64,000 nt of DNA from Desulfovibrio sp. GTDB lineage: Bacteria > Desulfobacterota > Desulfovibrionia > Desulfovibrionales > Desulfovibrionaceae. Positions 23,295 through 32,159 of this stretch are shown here, in pieces; the first letter of the stretch is position 1; each line of letters begins with the position of its first letter. The stretch lies in contig NZ_JAHZAA010000001.1 of assembly GCF_019424165.1 (NCBI RefSeq), positions 62,001 through 126,000 on the forward strand, read 5' to 3'. The translations under genes and the position numbers were made by a program. The notes under the pieces are model-generated. The model made no database searches and was not told the origin of the DNA. It saw only the letters and a program-made list of their open reading frames with translations.

Positions 23295-25862
23295 GTGGCA
23301 GAAATGCAGCAGCCGCAGATAAGCATAGAAACTGAACTCCGCAAGTCGTACCTGGAGTATTCCCTTTCGGTCATCATTGGCCGCGCCATCCCTGACGCCC
23401 GTGACGGTCTCAAGCCCGTACACAGGCGCATCATGTTTGCGCAGTACGAGCTTGCCAATAACTACAACCGTCCGCACAAAAAGTCCGCCCGCATCGTCGG
23501 TGACGTGATCGGTAAGTATCACCCGCACGGCGATTCGGCGGTGTATGATGCTCTGGTGCGTCTTGCGCAGGATTTTTCCATGCGCGATCCCCTGGTGGAC
23601 GGGCAGGGTAACTTCGGCTCCATCGACGGCGACGCTCCGGCGGCCATGCGTTACACCGAAGTGCGTATGTCCAAGCTGGCCCAGGAATTTCTGGGCGACC
23701 TGGACAAGAATACGGTGGACTTTCGCCCCAACTACGACAATACCTTGCAGGAACCCACGGTTATGCCCAGCAAGGTTCCCAACCTGCTGCTCAACGGCAG
23801 CTCGGGTATTGCCGTGGGCATGGCCACCAACATTCCGCCCCATAACCTGGGCGAACTGTGTGATGCCCTGCAACTGCTTCTGGATGAACCCCAGTGCAGC
23901 ATTGACGATCTTATGGAGCATGTGAAAGGCCCGGACTTCCCCACCAGCGGCTATGTTTACGCTGGCAAGGGGCTGTACGACGCCTACCACACCGGACGCG
24001 GCACGGTGAAAGTGCGCGGACGCATGGAAATCGAGGACCGCAAGAAAAGCGCGCAGTCCATCATCATCAGGGAAATTCCCTATGGGCTGAACAAGTCTTC
24101 TCTGGTGGAAAAGATCGCGGCCCTGGTCAATGACCGCAAGATTGACGGCATCACCGACCTGCGCGACGAATCCGACCGCAGGGGCATCCGCGTTGTCATC
24201 GATCTCAAGCGGGGGACCATTCCCGAGATCGTCATCAACGCGCTGTACAAATTCACGCCGCTGGAATCGAGCTTCGGCATCAATATGCTGGCCGTGGTGG
24301 ACAACCGCCCGCAGCTTTTGAACCTCAAAAGCGCGTTGACCTGCTTTGTGGATCACAGGCGCGAAGTGGTCATCCGCCGTACCCGCTATGATCTTGAAAA
24401 AGCCGAGGCCCGCGCCCATATTCTTGAAGGCCTGCGCGTTGCCATTGACAATATTGACGAGGTGGTGGCTCTTATCCGCGCTTCGGCCAGCCCGGACGAA
24501 GCCCGCGCTGCCCTTATAAAGCGCTTTGAACTTTCCGAGCTTCAGGCCAAGGCCATTCTTGAAATGCGTTTGCAGCGCCTCACGGGCCTGCAACGTGAAG
24601 AACTCATGGCCGAGTACAAGGACCTTCTGCAAAAGATCGAATTTTACCGTTCGATTCTTGAAAATGTCGAAGTGCTGCGCGGCGAACTCAAGCGCGAAAT
24701 CCGCGAAATCCGCGAAACGTTCGCCACGCCGCGCCGTACAGAAGTGCTGCGTGAAGCTCTTACCGACATTGATATTGAAGACCTCATTCCTGATGAAGAT
24801 GTGGTCATCACCCTGTCGCGTCGCGGTTATATGAAGCGCACCGGGCTTGAAAACTACCAGCAGCAGAAGCGCGGGGGCAAGGGCATCGCTGCCCTGTACA
24901 CCTCTGACGATGACTATGTGCAGGAGTTTTTGAGCACCACCAACCATCAGTTCCTGTGCCTCTTCACCAACAAGGGCCGCATGCACCAGCTCAAGGTGCA
25001 TCAGGTTCCTGAAGGCAGCCGTACGGCCAAGGGCGTGCACATCAACAATCTGCTGCCTCTTGAAGAAGGCGAATGGGTCACCACGGTGCTTGCCCTGCGC
25101 GAATTTGCCGAAGACAAGTACTTCCTCTTTGTGACCAAGCGCGGCATGGTCAAGCGTTCTTCGGCCTCTCTGTATGCCCGTTGCCGCAAAACCGGCCTTA
25201 TGGCCGTGGGCCTGCGCGAAGACGACGAGCTTGTGGTGGTGCGTCCCATACGCAATGACAGCCATATTGTGCTGGCCACGGCCGACGGCATAGCCATACG
25301 CTTTTCCTGCAGGGATGTGCGCCCCATGGGCCGCGTAGCTACGGGCGTCAAGGGCATTGCCCTGCGCAGGCAGGACTTTGTGGTGGCCGGGGTTATTGTG
25401 AAGGAAACGGACCTGACCACGGAAATCATGTCCATTTCCGCCAACGGCTTCGGCAAGCGGACCAGCATCGAGCTGTACCGCCTGCAGTCGCGGGGGGGCA
25501 AAGGCATCATCAACTTCAAGGTTACCGGCAAGACCGGGCCTGTGGTGGGCGCCATGCCCGTGCGGGATGATGACGGCCTTATTCTGCTCACTTCGTCCAA
25601 CAAGATTGTGCGCATAGGCCTGGATGAAGTACGCAGCAAGGGCCGCGCCACCATGGGCGTGATGCTCGTACGTCTGGACGAGGGCGCGCATGTGGTGGGC
25701 TTTGACCGCGTGGACGAAGGCGGCCAGACCGGCCATGACCTGAGCGAAGACATGGACGAGGATGTGGTGCCGGAAGGCAGCGCGCCCGCGGTTCAGGAGA
25801 CGCCCGCTTCCGCCCCTGCAGACATGGGTGGAGACAAGGGCGAGGCAGGCGAAGACGCCTGA
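23295..25862 (+). CDS. gyrA: DNA gyrase subunit A
   Basis: An 855-residue DNA-cleaving subunit of gyrase. The catalytic Tyr lies in the AAMRYTEVRM segment. The quinolone-resistance region reads HPHGDSAVYDALVRLAQ, keeping the Ser and Asp equivalent to E. coli positions 83 and 87, so no classic resistance change is visible. The GyrA box QQKRGGKG and C-terminal beta-pinwheel repeats follow. An acidic tail of about 40 residues ends the protein. The start is GTG at 23295; an ATG three codons later would remove only three residues. Confidence 0.98.
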   Translation: MAEMQQPQISIETELRKSYLEYSLSVIIGRAIPDARDGLKPVHRRIMFAQYELANNYNRPHKKSARIVGDVIGKYHPHGDSAVYDALVRLAQDFSMRDPLVDGQGNFGSIDGDAPAAMRYTEVRMSKLAQEFLGDLDKNTVDFRPNYDNTLQEPTVMPSKVPNLLLNGSSGIAVGMATNIPPHNLGELCDALQLLLDEPQCSIDDLMEHVKGPDFPTSGYVYAGKGLYDAYHTGRGTVKVRGRMEIEDRKKSAQSIIIREIPYGLNKSSLVEKIAALVNDRKIDGITDLRDESDRRGIRVVIDLKRGTIPEIVINALYKFTPLESSFGINMLAVVDNRPQLLNLKSALTCFVDHRREVVIRRTRYDLEKAEARAHILEGLRVAIDNIDEVVALIRASASPDEARAALIKRFELSELQAKAILEMRLQRLTGLQREELMAEYKDLLQKIEFYRSILENVEVLRGELKREIREIRETFATPRRTEVLREALTDIDIEDLIPDEDVVITLSRRGYMKRTGLENYQQQKRGGKGIAALYTSDDDYVQEFLSTTNHQFLCLFTNKGRMHQLKVHQVPEGSRTAKGVHINNLLPLEEGEWVTTVLALREFAEDKYFLFVTKRGMVKRSSASLYARCRKTGLMAVGLREDDELVVVRPIRNDSHIVLATADGIAIRFSCRDVRPMGRVATGVKGIALRRQDFVVAGVIVKETDLTTEIMSISANGFGKRTSIELYRLQSRGGKGIINFKVTGKTGPVVGAMPVRDDDGLILLTSSNKIVRIGLDEVRSKGRATMGVMLVRLDEGAHVVGFDRVDEGGQTGHDLSEDMDEDVVPEGSAPAVQETPASAPADMGGDKGEAGEDA

Positions 25863-25876
25863 TATGGATCCGCATA

Positions 25877-26791
25877 ATGTTTTTCACTGTTGAAAAACGT
25901 GGTTTCAGGGGGGCATTGCCCCCCTGTCCACCTGAAGGACGGCAACGTCCCTCGGGCGGACGCGGTTTTTCTCTTTTTCCCCTGGCTGGCCGTGCGCGCG
26001 GGCTTGCATTGGCCGTGGCTTTTTGTTTCTGTTTTGGCTTTGCGGGCTGCGACAGCCCGGTATTGCAGGGCGATGACCTTTCCCAGGCCAGGGAGGCTGT
26101 GGCGCAGCGCCAGTGGTCCCTTGCCGAAAGGCTGCTTGAGCGTTATCTGCGTGAGGCACAGGACAGCCAGAATGCGGACGACCGCTGGGAAGCCTGGCAG
26201 CAGTTGCTGCTGGTGGTCAACGCCGCGGGGCAAGAACCCCGCGCCAGCCTGGAATATCTTGAGACCATGCTGGAAGAATATATGGACGACGACGCCCGCA
26301 GCGCGGTCGTCCTGCGGCGCATGGCCGAGGTTAATGAAAGCCTGCATCGCCACGAGCGCGCCGTGGATTTATGGAACGCCTACATAGGGCTTGGCGGCCT
26401 TGGGCCGGAGCAGGTGCTTGAAGGGCATCGACGTCTGGCAGCCATGCAGTTCAGCCTGCGGCGTTTCGATGCCGGAGAGGACACGCTCCAGCAATGCCTG
26501 GGTCTGCCCCTGCCGGACCATGACAAGATCATGTGCATGTATGATCTTGCAGACCAGAATATGGCCCGGGAGCGCTGGCAGGACGTGGCCGATCTTTCGC
26601 AGCAGATACTGGACAGCGACCCTGACCAGAATTTGCGTGGGCTGGCCGGCTATCTGCTGGCTGATGCCCTGGAACAACTGGGCAAGGGCACGGAAGCCCT
26701 GAAACAATTTGAACTGGCGCGCGACGCATACCCCAATCCGTCGGTCATCGACAATCGCATTGCGCATTTGCGCAAAAAACTGAAGAAGTAA
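25877..26791 (+). CDS. TPR-like lipoprotein of unknown function
   Basis: About 304 residues if read from the only upstream ATG. A hydrophobic stretch ending CFGFAGC (Cys near residue 58) looks like a lipobox, so the mature protein would be a lipoprotein. The rest is helical with TPR-like repeats (AREAVAQRQWSLAERLLERYL; QEPRASLEYLETMLEEY; GYLLADALEQLGKGTEALKQF). Such proteins usually scaffold envelope complexes. The region before the lipobox is odd: it is unusually long and overlaps a perfect hairpin at 25906-25926. True translation may therefore begin later, perhaps at a non-ATG codon near the RARG residues. The gene lies 14 bases after gyrA and ends 5 bases before purF. Confidence 0.78.
   Translation: MFFTVEKRGFRGALPPCPPEGRQRPSGGRGFSLFPLAGRARGLALAVAFCFCFGFAGCDSPVLQGDDLSQAREAVAQRQWSLAERLLERYLREAQDSQNADDRWEAWQQLLLVVNAAGQEPRASLEYLETMLEEYMDDDARSAVVLRRMAEVNESLHRHERAVDLWNAYIGLGGLGPEQVLEGHRRLAAMQFSLRRFDAGEDTLQQCLGLPLPDHDKIMCMYDLADQNMARERWQDVADLSQQILDSDPDQNLRGLAGYLLADALEQLGKGTEALKQFELARDAYPNPSVIDNRIAHLRKKLKK
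25906..25950 (+). repeat. Two hairpins just after gyrA
   Basis: CAGGGGGGCA and TGCCCCCCTG (25906-25926) form a perfect 10-base stem with one base between the arms. GGACG-GCAA-CGTCC follows, a stem with a GNRA loop. Runs of T appear about 20 bases later. It may act as a partial terminator after gyrA, overlapping the 5' end of the lipoprotein frame. Confidence 0.5.
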
Positions 26792-26796
26792 GGCTT

Positions 26797-28200
26797 ATGA
26801 TTAAGCACGAATGCGGTGTTTTCGGCATTTATGACCATGACGATGCTGCCCGTCTGGCCTATTTCGGCCTTTATGCCCAGCAGCACCGGGGACAGGAAAG
26901 CGCGGGCATAGTCACCTTTGACGGCAAGGCCGTCCACGAGCACAGGGGTATGGGTCTTGTACCCGACGTGTTTTCCGAAGCCGACCTTCAGTGCCTTGTG
27001 GGGCGTCATGCTGTGGGGCATGTGCGCTATTCCACCACTGGCAGCTCGTCCAGCGGCAACGCCCAGCCTTTTCTTGCCAATTACAAGGGCAGGGCCATTG
27101 CCTTGGCGCATAACGGCAACCTGGTCAACGCCGCCCAACTGCGCGAAGACCTGGAAAACGAAGGGGCCATTTTTTCTACCAGCAACGATACTGAAGTGTT
27201 CATGCACCTTCTGGTACGCGCCCTGCGCCACAATGATCTGCCCGGGGCCGTCAAAGAAGCCTGTTACAGGGTGCAGGGGGCCTATTGCCTTCTGGTCATG
27301 GCTGACGGCGTTATGGTGGCCGTGCGCGACCCTCACGGCTTTCATCCGCTTGCCTTTGGCCGCATGAACGGCAGCCCCGTCTTTGCCTCTGAAACCTGTG
27401 CCTTTGACCTGCTGGAAGCCGAGTTCGTGCGCACGGTGGAGCCGGGCGAAGTGGTGGTAGTGGAGGGCAACAGCGTGCGCAGTGAGCGCCTCATAGGCCC
27501 CATGCCCGAAAAGCCCGCCCAGTGCATTTTTGAGCTGATCTATTTTGCCCGGCCGGACTCGTATGTTTTTGACGAGCAGGTGTATCAGTGCCGTAAAAAA
27601 ATGGGCTGGAATCTGGCTATGGAATCCGCGCCGGATGTGGATTTTGTCATGCCGTTTCCTGACTCGGGCATTTACCCGGCCCTGGGTTTCGCGCAGCGTT
27701 CGGGCCTGCCCTACGAGCATGCAATGATACGCAATCACTACGTGGGGCGCACGTTTATTCAGCCCTCGCAGAGCATGCGCAGCTTTGGCGTGCGGGTAAA
27801 GATCAATCCCGTTCGTGAAATGATAGAAGGAAAGCGTATCTGTATTATTGACGACAGTATTGTGCGCGGTACAACAATGATGACCCGTGTAAAAAAGCTG
27901 CGTGAACTGGGAGCAAAAGAGGTACATATACGTATTTCTTCGCCGCCGGTCATGTCGCCCTGTTATTACGGCATAGATTTTTCATCACGGGGTGAGCTTA
28001 TTGCCGCGCAGCACAGTCTGGAAGAAATAAAACGCAAGCTGGATGTGGATTCCCTGCATTATCTGAGCATTGAAGGACTCATGGGTTCTGTAAGCAAACC
28101 CCAGCATTACTGCATGGCCTGCTTTACCGGAGAGTACCCCGTGCCTTGCGAGGAATGCGGCGACAAGTTTAAGCTTGAAGGCTCCTGCGGTTCACGCTAA
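26797..28200 (+). CDS. purF: Amidophosphoribosyltransferase
   Basis: A 467-residue cytoplasmic enzyme for the first committed step of purine synthesis: PRPP plus glutamine to phosphoribosylamine. It starts MIKHECGVFGIY, so the catalytic N-terminal Cys is residue 6 and a five-residue propeptide must be removed, as in B. subtilis-type enzymes. The class-II amidotransferase domain is followed by a phosphoribosyltransferase domain with the PRPP-binding motif IIDDSIVRGTTM. C-terminal Cys residues (CMACFTGEYPVPCEECG) fit the Fe-S cluster type, an oxygen-sensitive form suitable for an anaerobe. AAGG precedes the ATG, and the gene follows the lipoprotein gene by 5 bases. Confidence 0.97.
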   Translation: MIKHECGVFGIYDHDDAARLAYFGLYAQQHRGQESAGIVTFDGKAVHEHRGMGLVPDVFSEADLQCLVGRHAVGHVRYSTTGSSSSGNAQPFLANYKGRAIALAHNGNLVNAAQLREDLENEGAIFSTSNDTEVFMHLLVRALRHNDLPGAVKEACYRVQGAYCLLVMADGVMVAVRDPHGFHPLAFGRMNGSPVFASETCAFDLLEAEFVRTVEPGEVVVVEGNSVRSERLIGPMPEKPAQCIFELIYFARPDSYVFDEQVYQCRKKMGWNLAMESAPDVDFVMPFPDSGIYPALGFAQRSGLPYEHAMIRNHYVGRTFIQPSQSMRSFGVRVKINPVREMIEGKRICIIDDSIVRGTTMMTRVKKLRELGAKEVHIRISSPPVMSPCYYGIDFSSRGELIAAQHSLEEIKRKLDVDSLHYLSIEGLMGSVSKPQHYCMACFTGEYPVPCEECGDKFKLEGSCGSR

Positions 28201-28325
28201 TTTCTGGCCCCAGGCCGAATTTCAGGGGTTGGGAACGCCGGGATGTTTTGATTTTGGGGATGTATATTCTCAAAGCTGTACGGCGCTCGCTGTGGCCTTA
28301 ACAGCGCAGATACATAGCGCCGCGC

Positions 28326-28385
28326 TTCAGCCGCAAGCCTTTTGGTAACGGCTGAAACGGCGTCCGCATCTTCGCTGCGGACGCC
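28326..28385 (+). repeat. Two tandem hairpins in the hisS leader
   Basis: TTCAGCCG (28326-28333) pairs with CGGCTGAA (28349-28356), and GGCGTCCGCA (28359-28368) pairs with TGCGGACGCC (28376-28385). Both are perfect. They end 65 bases before the hisS start. No T-tract follows. They may end the purF transcript or structure the leader of hisS. Confidence 0.6.
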
Positions 28386-28450
28386 TGCCTGTGCAGCGTC
28401 AGGGTACTTTCAAGGCGAAATTTTCTTATTGCGCCACTATTGAGGACGAC

Positions 28451-29701
28451 ATGAGTATTGCACGTATCAAGGGTTTTGCGGACATGTTCCCGCCGGACAG
28501 CGACATCTTTACCCGTATGGAAAATACCGCACGGGATATTTTCGGCCGCTACGGCTTTGTGGAACTGCGCACGCCGATAGTGGAGTTTACCGAGCTTTTT
28601 CAGCGCTCCATCGGTGAAGAAACCGATGTGGTGCAAAAAGAAATGTATACCTTTCCCGACCGCAAGGGCAGGTCGCTCACCCTGCGGCCCGAGGCCACGG
28701 CGGGCGTTATGCGCGCCTATATTGAAAGTGGCCTTGCCAACAGGGAGCCTGTCAGCCGCCTGTTCACCACAGGCCCCATGTTCCGCTACGAGCGGCCGCA
28801 AAAGGGCCGCATGCGGCAGTTCCACCAGATCAACTGCGAATGCCTGGGATCGCACAGCCCGTATGCCGATGCCGACCTTATCAGCATGCTGCTGCGTTTT
28901 CTTGATGCCCTGGGGCTGGAAGATCTGACCCTAAAGGTCAATTCCCTGGGCTGTTCGCAGTGCCGTCCAAAGTTCAAGGACGCACTGCTGGCCTATCTTG
29001 AAACCGTGGACAGCGCCGCCCTTTGCGCGGACTGCGCCCGCAGGGTGCACACCAATCCCTTGCGCGTGCTGGACTGCAAGCAGCCCGGTTGCCGGGCCAT
29101 TACCGACGCGGCCCCGAAGCTGCTGGACTATAACTGTCCGGAGTGCAGGGCGCATTTTGACACGGTACTTGACCTGCTTAACGGCGAAAATCTGCCTTTC
29201 GAGCTTGACCACAGGCTTGTGCGCGGGCTTGACTACTATTGCCGCACCACCTTTGAGGTGGTAAGCGGCAGCATTGGCGCGCAGGCGGCGGTGGCGGGCG
29301 GCGGCCGTTATGACGGGCTTATCAAGAGCCTCGGCGGCCCTGATGCTCCCGGCGTGGGCTTTGCCGCCGGTATGGAGCGCCTGGCCCTCATGATGGGCGC
29401 CGGGGCGGCTGTTCCGGCTGATTTTTACCTTGTAGGCATGGATGCGCAGAGCAGGACGCAGGGCTATGCCCTGGCGCAAAGCCTGCGCGCCGCGGGCCTG
29501 CGGGGCGAGATGAGTTTCAGCGAGGCGGGTTTTAAAAGCCTTATGCGGCAGGCCGGAAAATCCGGCGCGCGTTATTGCCTCATCATGGGACCGGACGAAG
29601 CGGCCCAGAACACTGTGGTTGTAAAAAATCTGGAAAGCGGAGAACAGACCACTGTGCCGCAAGCCCAGGCACTACACATTTTGCAAACGGGAACCAACTA
29701 A
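28451..29701 (+). CDS. hisS: Histidyl-tRNA synthetase
   Basis: A 416-residue class-II synthetase that charges tRNA-His. The usual start IKGFADMFPPDS is present. Class-II motif 1 is followed by motif 2 (FTTGPMFRYERPQKGRMRQF). The His-specific motifs are also seen (RGLDYYCRTTFEV and AGGGRYDGL), and a C-terminal anticodon-binding domain ends the protein. I chose ATG 28451 because GAGG lies directly upstream; an in-frame ATG 60 bases earlier would add residues unlike the family. aspS begins one base after its stop codon, so the two synthetases are probably coexpressed. Confidence 0.97.
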   Translation: MSIARIKGFADMFPPDSDIFTRMENTARDIFGRYGFVELRTPIVEFTELFQRSIGEETDVVQKEMYTFPDRKGRSLTLRPEATAGVMRAYIESGLANREPVSRLFTTGPMFRYERPQKGRMRQFHQINCECLGSHSPYADADLISMLLRFLDALGLEDLTLKVNSLGCSQCRPKFKDALLAYLETVDSAALCADCARRVHTNPLRVLDCKQPGCRAITDAAPKLLDYNCPECRAHFDTVLDLLNGENLPFELDHRLVRGLDYYCRTTFEVVSGSIGAQAAVAGGGRYDGLIKSLGGPDAPGVGFAAGMERLALMMGAGAAVPADFYLVGMDAQSRTQGYALAQSLRAAGLRGEMSFSEAGFKSLMRQAGKSGARYCLIMGPDEAAQNTVVVKNLESGEQTTVPQAQALHILQTGTN

Positions 29702-29702
29702 C

Positions 29703-31604
29703 ATGACTGAAGAAAGCCAGATGGCGGAGCAGACGGCCCAGGCGGCCGCGCAGGGCCAGGACGTACAGCAGGAACACCAGAAGTATATCACCGGCCTTGG
29801 CGACTGGCACCGCAGCCAGACCTGCGGTGAACTGACCCTTGCCAATAACGGGCAGGAAGTCTGCCTTATGGGCTGGGTGCAGTACCGGCGCGACCACGGC
29901 GGCCTTATTTTTGTAGACCTGCGCGACCGTTCGGGTCTTACCCAGGTGGTCTTCAGCCCTGATGCCGCCCCGGAAGCACATAAGAACGCCCACATTCTGC
30001 GCTCGGAATATGTGCTGGCCATAAAGGGCCTGGTGCGCCCGCGCCCCGAGGGCATGGTGAACCCCAACATGGTCACCGGTGAAATCGAGGTTGTGGTGAC
30101 GGAGTGGAAGCTGCTCAACACTTCCAAAACCCCGCCCTTTGCCATTGAAAACCGTTGCGATGCGGGCGAGAACCTGCGCCTTGCCTGGCGCTATCTTGAC
30201 CTGCGCCGCCCGCGCATGCAGGACAACCTGCGCCTGCGCCACAAGGTGGCCCAGTGCATACGCCGCCATCTGGATGAAGACGGTTTTGTGGAAGTGGAAA
30301 CGCCCGTGCTTACCAAGTCCACGCCTGAAGGCGCGCGTGACTTTCTGGTTCCCAGCCGCCTGAATACGGGCGAATTTTACGCCCTGCCGCAATCGCCGCA
30401 GCTTTTCAAGCAGTTGCTCATGGTGGCGGGCATGGACCGCTATTTCCAGATCGTGCGCTGCTTCCGCGACGAAGACCTGCGCGCCGACCGCCAGCCCGAG
30501 TTCACCCAGGTGGACATTGAAATGAGCTTCGCGGACGAAGAAACAGTCATGGGCATGGCTGAAAAGCTCATGGCCCGGGTATTCAAGGATGTTATGGGCA
30601 AGGAGCTTTCCCTGCCGTTCCCGCGCATGCCCTGGGACGAGGCCATGGCCCGCTACGGCGTGGACAAGCCCGATACCCGTTTTGGTCTGGAGCTTGTGGA
30701 CATTACCGAAATTGTGCGCGGCTCGGGCTTCAAGCTTTTTGCTACGGCCCCGCTGGTCAAGGGCATGAGGGTTCCCGGCGGCGAAAGCATGACCCGCAAG
30801 GAAATAGACGCCTTTACCGAGTTTGTGAAAATCTACGGCGCGCAGGGGCTGGCCTGGATCAAGATCAAGGCCGACGAATGGCAGTCGCCCATTGCCAAGT
30901 TCCTTTCCGACGAGGAACGCAAGGGTATTGCCGCGGCGCTGGATCTTCAGGTGGGCGACATTGTGTTCTTCCAGGCGGGCGAACCGGGCATGGTCAATGC
31001 GGCGCTGGGCAACCTGCGCGTGCATCTGGCGGACCATATGAACCTGATACCCGAAAACACCTTTAACTTCCTTTGGGTTACAGATTTTCCCCTGTACGAA
31101 TATGATGAGGAAGAAAAGCGCTATGTGGCCTGCCACCACCCCTTTACCTCTCCGGCCCCCGGTCATATGGAAATCATGACCAGCGATCCCGCCCGCGCCC
31201 GCGCCCGTGCTTATGATATGGTGCTCAACGGCAGCGAAGTGGGCGGCGGCTCCATCCGCATCCACTCCGGTGAGGTGCAGCGCCGCATGTTTGAAGCTCT
31301 GGGCTTCACGCCCGAGCAGGCCGAAAGCCAGTTCGGCTTCCTCATCCAGGCGCTGGAGCACGGCGCTCCGCCGCACGGTGGCCTTGCTTTCGGTCTTGAC
31401 CGCCTTATCATGTTGCTGGCAGGGGCCAACAGTATTCGCGATGTCATTGCCTTCCCCAAAACGCAAAGGGCCACCTGCCTCATGACGGAGGCGCCTTCGC
31501 CCGTAGCAGCCAAACAGTTGCGTGAACTTGGCCTGCGTCTGCGCGAGCAGCCCGGTGAAAAAGGCAAGGCTGACAAGCCCGGCGAGACGGAAAAGGCGGA
31601 CTAA
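29703..31604 (+). CDS. aspS: Aspartyl-tRNA synthetase
   Basis: A 633-residue class-II synthetase. An N-terminal Gln/Ala-rich extension (about 1-30) precedes the OB-fold anticodon-binding domain (VCLMGWVQYRRDHGGLIFVDLRD, in pieces around residue 55). The catalytic core has motif 2 (IVRCFRDEDLRADRQPEFTQ) and motif 3 (GLAFGLDRLIMLL), with the bacterial GAD insert between them. The C-terminal tail is charged and rich in Lys, Glu and Gly. The ATG is one base after hisS; a second in-frame ATG six codons later has a better GAAGAAAG ribosome site and may be used. Whether it is discriminating or also charges tRNA-Asn cannot be decided here. Confidence 0.97.
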   Translation: MTEESQMAEQTAQAAAQGQDVQQEHQKYITGLGDWHRSQTCGELTLANNGQEVCLMGWVQYRRDHGGLIFVDLRDRSGLTQVVFSPDAAPEAHKNAHILRSEYVLAIKGLVRPRPEGMVNPNMVTGEIEVVVTEWKLLNTSKTPPFAIENRCDAGENLRLAWRYLDLRRPRMQDNLRLRHKVAQCIRRHLDEDGFVEVETPVLTKSTPEGARDFLVPSRLNTGEFYALPQSPQLFKQLLMVAGMDRYFQIVRCFRDEDLRADRQPEFTQVDIEMSFADEETVMGMAEKLMARVFKDVMGKELSLPFPRMPWDEAMARYGVDKPDTRFGLELVDITEIVRGSGFKLFATAPLVKGMRVPGGESMTRKEIDAFTEFVKIYGAQGLAWIKIKADEWQSPIAKFLSDEERKGIAAALDLQVGDIVFFQAGEPGMVNAALGNLRVHLADHMNLIPENTFNFLWVTDFPLYEYDEEEKRYVACHHPFTSPAPGHMEIMTSDPARARARAYDMVLNGSEVGGGSIRIHSGEVQRRMFEALGFTPEQAESQFGFLIQALEHGAPPHGGLAFGLDRLIMLLAGANSIRDVIAFPKTQRATCLMTEAPSPVAAKQLRELGLRLREQPGEKGKADKPGETEKAD

Positions 31605-31640
31605 GCCCGGCAGAAAGGCTTGGAGCACAAGGAAGCAGCT

Positions 31641-32159
31641 ATGATTCTTGATATTGTCACCTATCCTGATCCGCGCCTCAAAGAGGTGTGCGAGCCTGTT
31701 GCGGAAGTGACGGACGAAATCCGCCAGCTTGCCGCTGACATGCTCGAAACCATGTATGAGGCCCCCGGCGTGGGACTTGCCGCGCCTCAGGTGGGGCGCA
31801 ATATACGCATGCTGGTTATGGACCCTTCTGTGCAGAAGGATGAGCGCAACCCCCGTGTGCTCATCAATCCGGTGCTGACGCTCTCTGGCGAAGAGATCAT
31901 CAGTGAGCAGGAAGGATGCCTCTCCGTGCCCATGAACTACCGGGCGGACGTGAAGCGCATGAGCAAGGCGCACCTGAGCGCCATTGACCTTGATGGCAAC
32001 GCCATTGAGGAAGATCTGGAAGACTTTGCCGCCATTGTCATGCAGCACGAATACGACCATCTTGACGGCATACTCTTTATTGACAAGGTAAGCCGCCTGC
32101 GGCGCAGCCTGTACGACAGCAAGGTAAAAAAATGGCTCAAGAGAAAGACTGCCGTATAG
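31641..32159 (+). CDS. def: Peptide deformylase
   Basis: A 172-residue metalloenzyme that removes the N-formyl group from new proteins. All three family motifs are present: GVGLAAPQVG, EGCLSVP (Cys metal ligand), and QHEYDHLDG with the HExxH pair. I start at MILDIVTYPDPR because AAGGAAG stands before it; an in-frame ATG seven codons earlier is possible. The 3' end overlaps fmt by 28 bases, the classic def-fmt pairing: the formylating enzyme and the deformylase are made together. Confidence 0.97.
   Translation: MILDIVTYPDPRLKEVCEPVAEVTDEIRQLAADMLETMYEAPGVGLAAPQVGRNIRMLVMDPSVQKDERNPRVLINPVLTLSGEEIISEQEGCLSVPMNYRADVKRMSKAHLSAIDLDGNAIEEDLEDFAAIVMQHEYDHLDGILFIDKVSRLRRSLYDSKVKKWLKRKTAV

Noticed and set aside
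23280..25736. Minus-strand open frame of 818 codons across gyrA
   Set aside because: Antisense shadow of gyrA; high-GC codon bias keeps the opposite frame open.
28201..28450. Possible T-box or other riboswitch before hisS
   Set aside because: The two hairpins lack the T-box sequence and antiterminator; T-box elements are also not expected in this group.
29583..32060. Minus-strand open frame of 825 codons across aspS and def
   Set aside because: It spans several real genes on the other strand and has no recognisable domain.
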